DNA from: Bacillota bacterium
GTDB lineage: Bacteria > Bacillota > Bacilli > Alicyclobacillales > SLC66
Direction: 5' to 3'
Assembly (NCBI GenBank): GCA_021821185.1
Contig: JAKACU010000060.1
Coordinates: 1-10,815 of the forward strand
DNA: 10,815 nt
Every line of letters begins with the position of its first letter. Position 1 is the stretch's first letter. A program made the position numbers and the translations under genes. This document shows, in pieces, positions 1 to 6,325 of the stretch. The notes under the pieces are model-generated. The model was given only the letters and a program-made list of their open reading frames with translations, searched no databases and was not told where the DNA came from.

Positions 1-127
1 TCTTTGAATTCTTTGTCATACACTCGCATCTGGATTCCTGCCTTCTTTTTTTATCATTGTGTCCAGATTTACGAGTTTACTGGCTCAACTAAAATGATAC
101 TGCTACATTGAATGGATTCGCCAAAAG

Positions 128-265
128 ATGAGTGAGGTCGAACGTAAGAAGGACGAATTGGATCAGATCCTTGAAACACTTAACTGGATGTTGGAATACA
201 AGATGGCATTGATGAACGATCCGCAACGAGCTCACGATATGTTAACGATTCGCCGTTCTGATTAA
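128..265 (+). CDS. Short coiled-coil reading frame, possible MerR-regulator tail
   Basis: This 45-codon frame starts at ATG 128 and ends at TAA 263-265. It is open further upstream to a TGA at 95-97. The product is highly charged with a heptad-like pattern (KKDELDQILETLNWMLEYK, about residues 7-25), so one coiled coil is likely. The pattern 'ELDQxLETLxWxLEYxxAL' resembles the C-terminal dimerisation helix of MerR-family regulators, but no DNA-binding domain is found upstream in any frame. There is no clear Shine-Dalgarno. It could be the decayed tail of a MerR gene running in from the left, or a chance frame. It is the only plausible plus-strand coding stretch in the window. The MerR link is inference from pattern memory. 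Confidence 0.3.
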   Translation: MSEVERKKDELDQILETLNWMLEYKMALMNDPQRAHDMLTIRRSD

Positions 266-367
266 GTCGTCCTCTATTCAACATACCTGCCCAAGAGCTG
301 AATAAGCACCGCTTGATGGCACCGAATGTTTATGCAACCACGGTTCGGATTCTGCAAAAGCACCCTG

Positions 368-857
368 TCAGCCTTGAGCGATTTTTACAATCTCTTGGAT
401 TACAGATTCGACTTCAGCACTATCCCAAATGCTAAACAAGTGATGCGCTTCGCTTGGCGTCGGAGCTGAGGCATTGGAATCATTCCGTTGCATATCAAGG
501 ACTTTCGCGAAGAATACCGTCCGGAATTTCAAAGTGTATGAGTACACTGATAAATCCCTTCTGATGAAAACGCTCCAGCAAATCCAAACGACCTCTCTGG
601 GTACGATTTGCATTGCACTGGATGACATGCAAGTCAGTTTCATTAATGGCGTAATCAATGAGGGCTCGTGTTAGGACGTTCTTTATGGTGTTAGCCCCTT
701 GTTTCGGTAGCAAGGCTTTATAGTGAGCGTTGATGAATTCGGCTCGATTGTTACAATCGATCACGACTGAGTTAGGTAACTGTTGCTCTAACTTTTTTGC
801 GAATGTTGCTTTCCCAAAATGGGTCGTGCCGACAGTTATGACCACTACCCATTTCAT
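368..857 (-). pseudogene. P-loop (AAA/polynucleotide-kinase-like) ATP-binding protein, frameshifted
   Basis: The start is ATG 855-857 (MKWVVVITVG), chosen because GGAG lies 8 nt upstream. The N-terminal part is a beta strand plus Walker A (residues 8-16, GTTHFGKAT), then a short P-loop kinase fold with 'NSVVIDCNNRAEFIN' and a late 'GRLDLLERFHQKGF' helix. It resembles small AAA/zeta-toxin-like kinases of bacilli, about 170 residues long. Two defects are visible. In Walker A the GK is followed by Ala where Ser/Thr should bind Mg-ATP. Around 500-507 the frame shifts: the first frame stops at 495-497, while the tail (VLDMQRNDSN to the end at 368) continues in another frame. A 2-nt loss (or 1-nt gain) after 'ILRE' restores the expected protein. 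Family assignment is from memory of the family pattern; the frame break is seen directly. Confidence 0.7.
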
Positions 858-962
858 CAATACATCTCCATCCCACAATTCCACTGAATGTCTACACATA
901 TTTTACCAATATTCATAGACTCGCTATTGGAGATTCCGGCCCCGTTGTGGAATATAAAACAT

Positions 963-1106
963 TTACCAACCTTTACGTTCACGAAGTGACGTTATTTGGG
1001 CTATATGGTGATTTGCATGCCACACAAACCTTTGAGCGGCTACATCTAAAGTCATATCTCCGTGTGTCGGGCTTGTAACCGACCTTTCAAAATCCGATGG
1101 TTTCAA
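963..1106 (-). pseudogene. C-terminal fragment of a YfiT/BstA-like DinB-superfamily protein
   Basis: About 47 residues, from 'KPSDFERSVT' to the stop at 963-965, match the C-terminal end of YfiT/DinB-type proteins (bacillithiol S-transferase-like, metal-dependent four-helix bundle). Key signatures are 'PTHGDMTLDVAAQRFVWHAN', then HHIAQI and 'SLRERKGW'; the W-H-x-x-H-H cluster supplies metal ligands in the family. The front two thirds of the gene are missing. The fragment is fused in frame to an upstream transposase remnant, forming a 155-codon open frame (963-1430) that should not be read as a real protein. The junction lies near 1104-1107, judged from where family similarity switches. A deletion joining two unrelated genes explains it best. 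Confidence 0.65.
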
Positions 1107-1270
1107 CATGAAGAAGAACCGATCTTCGCCAGCCACATACCTGTATTTGAGATCCACCTCCCACACTTGATTTAGGGCCGTAATCACCCGATTTCTGGCC
1201 AGTTTTCGCGGATGTTTCGAGCGCAGGCGACGCTGCGCTCGTATGCGGCTACGGTTCATGGGATTGCTGA
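1107..1270 (-). mobile_element. IS3-family (IS150-like) transposase OrfB fragment
   Basis: The codons read 'RLRSKHPRKLARNRVITALN', then 'QVWEVDLKYRYVAGEDRFFF'. This is the linker and start of the rve integrase domain of IS3/IS150-group OrfB, where N-Q-x-W-E-x-D carries the first catalytic Asp of the DDE triad. The segment stops right after RFFFML, so the second Asp and the Glu are gone. No inverted repeats, OrfA or target-site duplication could be found nearby. Upstream codons (to 1430) are open but not recognisable. It is a dead relic, and its deletion end is joined to the YfiT-like fragment. Confidence 0.6.
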
Positions 1271-1634
1271 TAGTAATACGTGGATCGTGGTACCCCCACA
1301 ATGCGTAGCACGGAGGGAAGCAATATTTACGAGCACGGAGCAGTGATAAGTTATGGGTAATAATGACTGGGACTGGGATGATAACTTCCCAGACGGCGTA
1401 TTCGTTGTCCCACTGACCCAAACTCTCCAAAAGTGAAAGTCAGGAAATTGGTCGATTAGTACAGATCTAATGGCATACCATTATCCGAAGCCCATCGTTT
1501 GCCACCAGATATAATGGAGCAGTTCCTTGTGCATCCGACAAAAGGCGGGGAACGGGAAGAAAGGAAACGGAAGTAGTCTCGACTTATCCATAAATCCCTA
1601 ATATGGAGGTATCAGCCATGACACATCAGGAGAG

Positions 1635-1853
1635 TTAAACTTGTAACTGATTCAAACCATGTACAAATGTCATAACATTCCCCAAACAGCAACTTCCTTG
1701 TGGGTTGTTCACCTCACAGCCACAGCGATTCGCCTTTATCTGCACATTGGAGAAATAAACGACATCGCAGTTTGCATTCCCGCTTTGATGACACACAGGA
1801 CAAATCATGTAAGCTTGCAACTGTTTTTCAGGAATTTGACAACAATCTTTCAT
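1635..1853 (-). CDS. Shortened CopZ-type zinc/[2Fe-2S] domain protein
   Basis: The start is ATG 1851-1853 ([10 protein letters not shown]), chosen because GGGAG lies about 8 nt upstream; earlier in-frame ATGs lack a site. The 72-residue product has the Cys landmarks of the archaeal-type CopZ family (zinc-binding N-terminus plus a [2Fe-2S]-binding part): CC at 4-5, CPVC at about 18-21, '[10 protein letters not shown]' at about 26-35, and '[16 protein letters not shown]' at about 43-58. Full-length relatives are roughly twice as long. Here the block between CPVC and NANC, and the block between the VYFSN strand and RCGCE, appear to be missing. The second normally holds a C-Y-C-F motif supplying cluster ligands. 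The frame is intact despite both losses. It may be a relic or a working minimal variant; metal binding is uncertain. Family assignment rests on motif memory. Confidence 0.55.
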   Translation of the reverse strand: MKDCCQIPEKQLQAYMICPVCHQSGNANCDVVYFSNVQIKANRCGCEVNNPQGSCCLGNVMTFVHGLNQLQV

Positions 1854-1947
1854 AACAATCATCTCCCAGAATCCGATTCTCCAATGCTTTCTCCCTGACT
1901 GTACCCACTCCAACGCAACCTAATTCCGATCTCTTCGCGGTCACAAC

Positions 1948-2715
1948 TTACGAACGACCAAACTCATTCCCGTATCCGCGTCTTGCCCTCTCACGCTGAA
2001 CATCCCTTTTACTCACCGTCAAATAGCCTACAAAGACGACGATAAGCACAGTCAATACTCCCACAACAATCCCATCACCATAACCTAATCCCGTGATGTT
2101 CTTTGGCTTTCCAAACCAATCCGCGAAAGAGGCTCCAAGTGGTCTTGTCATAACGTAGGAAAACCAGAATGCAAAAATCGGATTTAGTCGGAACAGAGCG
2201 TAGCCGACTCCTGGGAGCAGGAACAAAACAATAAACAGAATTCCTGAAGCCAAGTAACCCAGATGTAACGTCATTGCCGTCATGTCCCCAGTGGCGGTTC
2301 CCATCGCAAACGTTGACAGCACAGCCGCCCAGTAGAACATCTCACGACGGCGAGTATAAATACTATGAATGGATAACGTCTTCTCCACTTTGTACCAGGT
2401 CGTAAACACCACGGTCAGAATGATGGCAAAAGTGATGGTTGAGGCGTAATACGGTATTCCCAAGACAATGTGTGTCACGTCAGCAACCATAGTACCGAAA
2501 ATGGCAACCATGACGACAAATAGCCAGTAAATCCATGCTACGTATTTCTTAACGCCAAACTGTAGGATAAACGCGATCACGAAGCCGATGAAACCCAGAA
2601 TGACCGCAACATATGGATTGATGTGATAAACAAGATAATCAGACGTTGATTCACCCATGGCGGTTGTCAGTAGTTTTACAATCCAGAAGTAAATCGTGAT
2701 TTCAGGAACCTTCAT
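1948..2715 (-). CDS. DUF347/COG4705 multi-pass membrane protein
   Basis: The 255-residue product is very hydrophobic, with about eight membrane segments and a short basic cytoplasmic tail (SKRDVQRERARRG). It carries four copies of the DUF347 (PF03988) repeat: about residues 2-28 ('KVPEITIYFWIVKLLTTAMG', then ESTSDYL), 68-95 (GTMVADVTH), 127-155 (GTATGDMTA) and 183-205 ('TRPLGASFADWFGKP'). Each has an aromatic-rich helix ending in G-x(4)-D. The function of the family is not established; the repeated buried Asp and Gly suggest transport. I chose ATG 2713-2715 because relatives begin 'MKVPEIT'; a GAGG lies about 13 nt upstream. An in-frame ATG at 2763 would add 16 unusual residues with a weaker site. 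The gene is intact, flanked by broken genes on both sides, and probably transcribed alone. Confidence 0.85.
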   Translation of the reverse strand: MKVPEITIYFWIVKLLTTAMGESTSDYLVYHINPYVAVILGFIGFVIAFILQFGVKKYVAWIYWLFVVMVAIFGTMVADVTHIVLGIPYYASTITFAIILTVVFTTWYKVEKTLSIHSIYTRRREMFYWAAVLSTFAMGTATGDMTAMTLHLGYLASGILFIVLFLLPGVGYALFRLNPIFAFWFSYVMTRPLGASFADWFGKPKNITGLGYGDGIVVGVLTVLIVVFVGYLTVSKRDVQRERARRGYGNEFGRS

Positions 2716-2914
2716 AAAGAGTCGTTTTCCTCGATTTCTGGTGGTTGGATAGAACTGAATCATAGATGCATTCGTTCCCTTCTTTCGATGCTATTCCTGT
2801 ATTAAGCCTACCATATAGTCACGACAGAGAAGAAGTCTCCTCCCTCACATTCCCAGAACATTGTGCAACATTTTGGGAACTGCCCTATAATCGAAGCACC
2901 CTATGGGTTCAATC

Positions 2915-3336
2915 CTACGTGGACTGTTTTGATGCCTTTGCTTTGAAGTAATCCCCGCCTTTAAATTGCACATCGTCGATTCCCCAGTGCATATCTTTAT
3001 CAAGTCGCTTTAACAAAGGAATGTGTTTGGAGCAGTGAATATATGCTTCCTCGACCGTGATACGAACCCACCGTTCCGCTCGTGAATCGGACACGCCATC
3101 CACTTCTTGTTCAATCATTATCGTTCCATTGACATGCAATCCGACACAGTGATCAAAAAAGTCAATGAACAGTAAGCCGATATGGGGATTTTCAAGGATG
3201 CCATTTGTTGCTTCGCAATAAAATCCACCATCGCTGGATTCAACTTTTCGAGCATTTGGTTGTCATAGAAACCTTGCGCTCGATTTTGAGTGCCATATTG
3301 TAGTTGAAGCTGTCGTTCTCCGTTTAAACCTGTCAC
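2915..3336 (-). pseudogene. Pyridoxamine-phosphate-oxidase-like FMN-binding protein, internal deletion
   Basis: The start is GTG 3334-3336 with GAGGTGA about 6 nt upstream. The N-terminal frame reads 'MTGLNGERQLQLQYGTQNRA', then 'NPAMVDFIAKQQMA', typical of the PNPOx-like split-barrel family. At about 3197-3203 the frame changes. In the next frame the protein continues 'ILENPHIGLLFIDFFDHCVG', 'LHVNGT', 'RAERWVRITVEEAYIHC' and 'HIPLLKRL', ending at 2915. Roughly 50 residues that should lie between 'QQMA' and 'ILENPH', including much of the FMN-binding barrel, are gone, and the deletion was not a multiple of three. The 3118-3336 and 2915-3139 open frames are therefore the two halves of one dead gene. 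The defect is seen directly; family naming is from motif memory. Confidence 0.75.
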
Positions 3337-3382
3337 AAAACGTCACCTCGTCTCCCATTTTGACGCTTTATGGACGTATAAT

Positions 3383-3444
3383 CCACCCCTGACCATAGAA
3401 TCTACCGTTCTCATTCCCTATTTCAAATCCGCTCCATGACTTCT
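3383..3444. repeat. Diverged direct repeat, copy 1
   Basis: This stretch aligns with 6084-6151. The shared core is TTCAAATCC, four variable bases, then CATGACTTCT, preceded in both copies by CCCCTGA, an ACCGT and a CATTCCC-like stretch, with small gaps. Both copies lie to the left of a copy of the same terminator and in the same orientation, suggesting one old duplicated segment. Confidence 0.4.
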
Positions 3445-3497
3445 AATGCCCAAATTTAGCTCTATGTGCGGATAATAACCATTAGACATCTGATCAC

Positions 3498-3515
3498 TTC
3501 GACACTCATGTCGAA
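3498..3515. repeat. Perfect 7-bp inverted repeat, 4-nt loop
   Basis: TTCGACA (3498-3504) and TGTCGAA (3509-3515) form a perfect hairpin around CTCA. There is no T-tract on either side, so it is not an intrinsic terminator. It could be a protein-binding dyad or chance. Confidence 0.4.
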
Positions 3516-3688
3516 AATCGAAGACAGACAATAGCACCTGTGACAAAGGCACTATGCTAACGGTTCTCGCGTCTCAAATCCCCATTGCCATGCCTTTTGA
3601 TGAAGGATTATGCTATGGTACCACGATGTTTGCCATAAGAGGTGGCTTGCTGTTGTACCCGTTCTTGCCTTGCTCCTTTCCCCCGCAC

Positions 3689-3741
3689 TAAAAAAACACA
3701 GGCGAATCCAGGCTTTTGACCCGAATCCACCCGTGCTGTAG
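3689..3741. repeat. 53-nt terminator repeat, copy 1
   Basis: This unit is 52/53 identical to 6262-6314, in the same orientation. Similarity drops sharply on both sides except for a loosely similar pyrimidine-rich stretch to the left. Confidence 0.9.
3690..3735 (-). terminator. Intrinsic terminator, second copy of the glmS terminator
   Basis: On the minus strand a 17-bp stem (arms 3719-3735 and 3697-3713, some G-U pairs) closes a CAAAA loop and is followed by seven T (3690-3696). It matches the terminator behind glmS at 52 of 53 positions; the single difference (A at 3700 versus G) changes a G-C pair to G-U and keeps the stem. No intact gene precedes it on this strand; only a doubtful short frame ends 77 nt upstream. 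Confidence 0.8.
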
Positions 3742-3811
3742 GGAACAACTTATTTAACTCAGAGTAGAACTTATTTTGCTGAAGAAGAATCTCGTTTTGC
3801 GGAGATAACAA

Positions 3812-3976
3812 TCACCTCTCCTTCGCGAACACAAATCGTACCATGTACCATTTCTGACCATAGTCTAACCACGAAACCACAGTTCTCTCCCTGGGCAACA
3901 AACATTCAACATTTTGGGCTTGTTCACGATGGGTTTTCATTTGGAAAAGTTTATTCAAGACGAATTTAAGTTCCAT
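3812..3976 (-). CDS. Doubtful 54-codon frame upstream of the orphan terminator
   Basis: On the minus strand an open frame starts at ATG 3974-3976 (MELKFVLNKLFQ; another ATG at 3938-3940) and ends with TGA 3812-3814. The product ends 'VVSWLDYGQKWYMVRFVFAK', then ER. I do not recognise it. The frame continues directly after the TGA with a TTG codon preceded by GGAGAGGTGA, then stays open through the terminator at 3690-3735. So this may be one decayed gene interrupted by TGA, the tail of a lost gene, or chance. A convincing ribosome binding site is lacking. A TTGACA-like box lies at 4057-4062 but has no good -10 partner. Confidence 0.22.
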   Translation of the reverse strand: MELKFVLNKLFQMKTHREQAQNVECLLPRERTVVSWLDYGQKWYMVRFVFAKER

Positions 3977-4175
3977 GTGATTGCCGCCCATTCTATATTT
4001 TTTGTGGGCGAATGATGCTTATGATATGTGTTTAGAAATTTGCGATAGCTTTTGAATGTCAAACATAAATATTGTACATGAAGCCTTGAATTCCCTGCAC
4101 AATCTTTTCATAGCATGGTTTGAAGGTATACTTCACCCCATCCATTGGACTACTACACTCTTCCAAATACGAATC
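3977..4175. other. Spacer downstream of the GGDEF-EAL gene, no assigned gene
   Basis: This AT-rich spacer follows the stop of the cyclic-di-GMP gene. I see no T-tracted terminator hairpin for that gene. A weak inverted repeat (CGCCCA / TGGGCG around a 14-nt loop, near 3987-4012) is present. Short frames such as 4059-4145 minus (28 codons) lack support. Confidence 0.3.
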
Positions 4176-5717
4176 CTATAAGAATCTACTCACAAGTTCC
4201 TCTGCTAAAACGGGCGGGCTGAAAAGATACCCTTGATATTCATCACACTGTTCGTGTTGCAATATGGTAAGTTGCTCATCGTGCTCTACACCTTCTGCGA
4301 TAACGCTCAGGTCATTGGCATGCGCTACTGCTACTAATGCTGAGAAAATTGACATGTCAGCAATATTTGTGTGAATATCCCTCACAAAAACACAGTCAAT
4401 CTTCATCACGTCTACGGGCAATTGCCGAAGTACTCCTAACGAATTGTATCCTTGCCCAAAATCGTCTATCATGATGCGGATACCATAATTCTTCAGCGTT
4501 TTCAAAATGTCTCTGGCATGCTCCGCATTTTTCATCAAGGTCGTTTCCGTGATCTCGACACAGATAAAGGATGGCGGGATGCCGTATGCCTCAAGAGTCG
4601 AGATGAGATGATCCGTGAAATTTGGTTCAGAAAGTTCGATTTGTGATACATTGACTCCCACTGGAACGATATTCTTGCCCTGCATGCACCAGTCTGTAAT
4701 CTGATCACATACCATTTGTAGAACAAATTTTCCTAAATCCACAATAAGCCCTGTCTCTTCAGCAATCGGGATGAATTCCATCGGGGGAATAATGCCAAAA
4801 GCGGGATGCTTCCATCGAAGGAGTGCCTCAGTGCCTACAACCAAACCACTCTGCACGTTGACTTGGGGTTGATATTCCAGATAAAGATCCTGCTTACTCA
4901 TTATTGCCTTGCGTAAGTCGTTTTCCAATTGGAATCGTGAATACATCTGATCTTGAATGGAGGGCAGGTGAAGATACCAGCGATTCTTCCCTAATCGTTT
5001 CGCTTCGTACATGGCTACATCTGCATTCTTTAACATCAAAGTGACGGAATCCCCACTGGTTGGGTACACGGCAATTCCGATGGTGGCGGTCAAGAAGAAC
5101 TCGTATCCATCACAGACAACCTTTTCTTGAACATGTTTAAGAATGCGTTCAGCGACTTGAATCGCATCACTGGTTTCGACTATTGTTGGCATCACTACAA
5201 CAAATTCGTCGCCGCCAAACCTGGCAACTACGTCATCGCTCCGTAGGCTCTTCAAAATTCTTTGAGACACGATTTTTAAGATTTCATCCCCAATTTCATG
5301 ACCTAAAGAATCATTGATATTCTTAAATCGGTCCAGGTCGATGAAGAGGACTGCAAATCTATGTTGGGAATTTTGAGCTTTGGTAATCACGGCATTGAGC
5401 ACTTTCATCAAATGTCGCCTGTTGCATATCCCCGTTAATTCGTCATAATGTGCAAGGTTCCATATTTGCTTGGAATATGCTGTTTCTTTGCGTAGTTGTC
5501 GAATAAATAATGCAAAAATCAACGGTGTGGTAATAACCAATAGCCATATCAGGTGCACAGCATGCTCAATCTGCGTGTCGGATACCCATACCCCACCAAA
5601 CAATACCTTTCCCACATACTGATAACCGAACATCTCAAGAACAATCTCGGCGAATAATAATCCACCAAACAATCGTAGATATTTTAGAAAATCTTGCCAC
5701 TTAGATGCTGTTTCCAT
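4176..5717 (-). CDS. Membrane-anchored GGDEF-EAL cyclic-di-GMP protein
   Basis: This 513-residue protein makes and/or degrades the second messenger cyclic di-GMP at the inner face of the membrane. Two hydrophobic segments (about 15-36 and 54-73) precede a GGDEF domain (about 87-250) and an EAL domain (about 262-510). The cyclase loop is intact (RFGGDEF, GGDEF at 168-172), and an RxxD inhibitory site (RSDD) lies five residues before it. The EAL side keeps its catalytic set: EALLRW (297-302), VNVS Asn (356), EITET Glu (388), IDDFGQGY Asp pair (418-419), KID Lys (439), AEGVE Glu (475) and YQGYLFSPP Gln (495). Both activities look possible by motif. There is no PAS, GAF or other sensor domain. 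The start is ATG 5715-5717 because GGGGTGA sits 5 nt upstream; an ATG 20 codons earlier has no site. It stands alone, without motility or biofilm genes beside it. Confidence 0.93.
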   Translation of the reverse strand: METASKWQDFLKYLRLFGGLLFAEIVLEMFGYQYVGKVLFGGVWVSDTQIEHAVHLIWLLVITTPLIFALFIRQLRKETAYSKQIWNLAHYDELTGICNRRHLMKVLNAVITKAQNSQHRFAVLFIDLDRFKNINDSLGHEIGDEILKIVSQRILKSLRSDDVVARFGGDEFVVVMPTIVETSDAIQVAERILKHVQEKVVCDGYEFFLTATIGIAVYPTSGDSVTLMLKNADVAMYEAKRLGKNRWYLHLPSIQDQMYSRFQLENDLRKAIMSKQDLYLEYQPQVNVQSGLVVGTEALLRWKHPAFGIIPPMEFIPIAEETGLIVDLGKFVLQMVCDQITDWCMQGKNIVPVGVNVSQIELSEPNFTDHLISTLEAYGIPPSFICVEITETTLMKNAEHARDILKTLKNYGIRIMIDDFGQGYNSLGVLRQLPVDVMKIDCVFVRDIHTNIADMSIFSALVAVAHANDLSVIAEGVEHDEQLTILQHEQCDEYQGYLFSPPVLAEELVSRFL

Positions 5718-5806
5718 ACTCCTCACCCCATAAACAGACAATTTTCGACAAATTATGTCTGAATTATAGATTAGCATAGGCGTGAGTAATTTTGCAGTGC
5801 CACACG

Positions 5807-5833
5807 ATTTTATATATAGAACGGTTCTGGCAA
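5807..5833 (-). promoter_or_regulatory. Possible sigma-A promoter of the GGDEF-EAL gene
   Basis: On the minus strand TTGCCA (5828-5833) and TAAAAT (5807-5812) are spaced by 15 nt in an AT-rich setting, about 90 nt before the GGDEF-EAL start. The spacing is short, so this is tentative. No cyclic-di-GMP riboswitch consensus was recognised in the leader. Confidence 0.25.
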
Positions 5834-6262
5834 TGTCTCCTGCTTTACACCTGAACTCTGGTCTTCCGTGAAACTATGCAGGCGAGTTCTGAAATAGCGC
5901 AATTTATTTATCAGTCGCCTCATGACCGAGCACACAAGGGGTTCCCAATAACGCCATCCTGGTCACGCCTTTTCACCCGCGTGCCCATTCTCCATGGAGC
6001 GTTATGCCATTGACCCATCAGAATATCTCACCACTTCCCTAAGCTGAGTGAACTGGCTATCAAGCCCGCCATGGCTTGCTGATTCCCCCTGAACATCCCT
6101 GCGGTTCACCGTCATCCCATTACCCAAATTCAAATCCAACACATGACTTCTCGAATCAAAATTCTGCATCCCTACTATATAGCCGAAAAATCAAATTCTT
6201 CCCTACATCCCTCTCCCCTTCACCCTCAAGCCCTTTTCCCCCCACTCGTCGCTCTCAGGCAT
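5834..6262. other. Long spacer between the GGDEF-EAL gene and the glmS terminator
   Basis: No intact gene is visible. It contains the second copy of a diverged repeat (6084-6151), palindromes CTCCATGGAG (near 5991-6000) and GCCATGGC (near 6068-6075), and a pyrimidine-rich plus strand from about 6170 to 6250. On the minus strand around 5930-5975 a short frame reads 'VKRRDQDGVIGNPLCARS' before a stop. It has a protein-like look and may be a scrap of a lost gene, but I cannot name it. Confidence 0.4.
6084..6151. repeat. Diverged direct repeat, copy 2
   Basis: This is the partner of 3383-3444: same orientation, same order relative to the downstream terminator repeat, shared core TTCAAATCC-N4-CATGACTTCT. 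Confidence 0.4.
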
Positions 6263-6314
6263 AAAAAAACACGGGCGAATCCAGGCTTTTGACCCGAATC
6301 CACCCGTGCTGTAG
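6262..6314. repeat. 53-nt terminator repeat, copy 2
   Basis: This unit is 52/53 identical to 3689-3741. It begins 14 nt... after the glmS stop on the minus strand (between 6326 and 6314 lie only 11 bases). Confidence 0.9.
6263..6308 (-). terminator. Intrinsic terminator of glmS
   Basis: On the minus strand, 17 nt after the glmS stop codon, a 17-bp stem (arms 6292-6308 and 6270-6286, with a few G-U pairs) closes a CAAAA loop and runs into seven T (6263-6269). This is a textbook rho-independent terminator for transcription leaving glmS. On the plus strand it has no T-tract, so it acts in one direction. Confidence 0.93.
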
Positions 6315-6325
6315 TCATGCCTGAA

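Larger units (their letters stand above)
3337..3688. other. Gene-free spacer with diverged repeat and small hairpin
   Basis: No recognisable coding remnant was found in this 350-nt stretch on either strand. It holds a diverged copy of a sequence also present downstream of glmS (3383-3444) and a perfect 7-bp hairpin at 3498-3515. The minus-strand open frame at 3608-3811 runs through the terminator at 3690-3735, so it is unlikely to be a real gene. Confidence 0.4.

Noticed and set aside
1441..1465. GGTCGATTAGTAC resembles the complement of the 3' end of 23S rRNA
   Set aside because: Only about 13 nt match and the flanks are unrelated to rRNA, so it is most likely chance.
2766..2951. Plus-strand 61-codon frame between the DUF347 and PNPOx-like genes
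   Set aside because: Low-complexity, unrecognised, no ribosome binding site, and it runs into the end of the opposite pseudogene.
3600..3640. GTGGTACC on the minus strand, reminiscent of the T-box GGGTGGTACC motif
   Set aside because: The surrounding T-box elements, specifier loop and downstream aminoacyl-tRNA synthetase or amino-acid gene are absent.
3608..3811. 67-codon minus-strand open frame with a TTG start
   Set aside because: It reads straight through an intrinsic terminator stem and T-tract, so the transcript would end inside it.
4059..4145. 28-codon minus-strand frame after the GGDEF-EAL gene
   Set aside because: No ribosome binding site at a workable distance and no recognisable sequence.
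5718..6010. Possible cyclic-di-GMP riboswitch before the GGDEF-EAL gene
   Set aside because: The leader lacks the conserved GEMM core blocks as far as I can read them.
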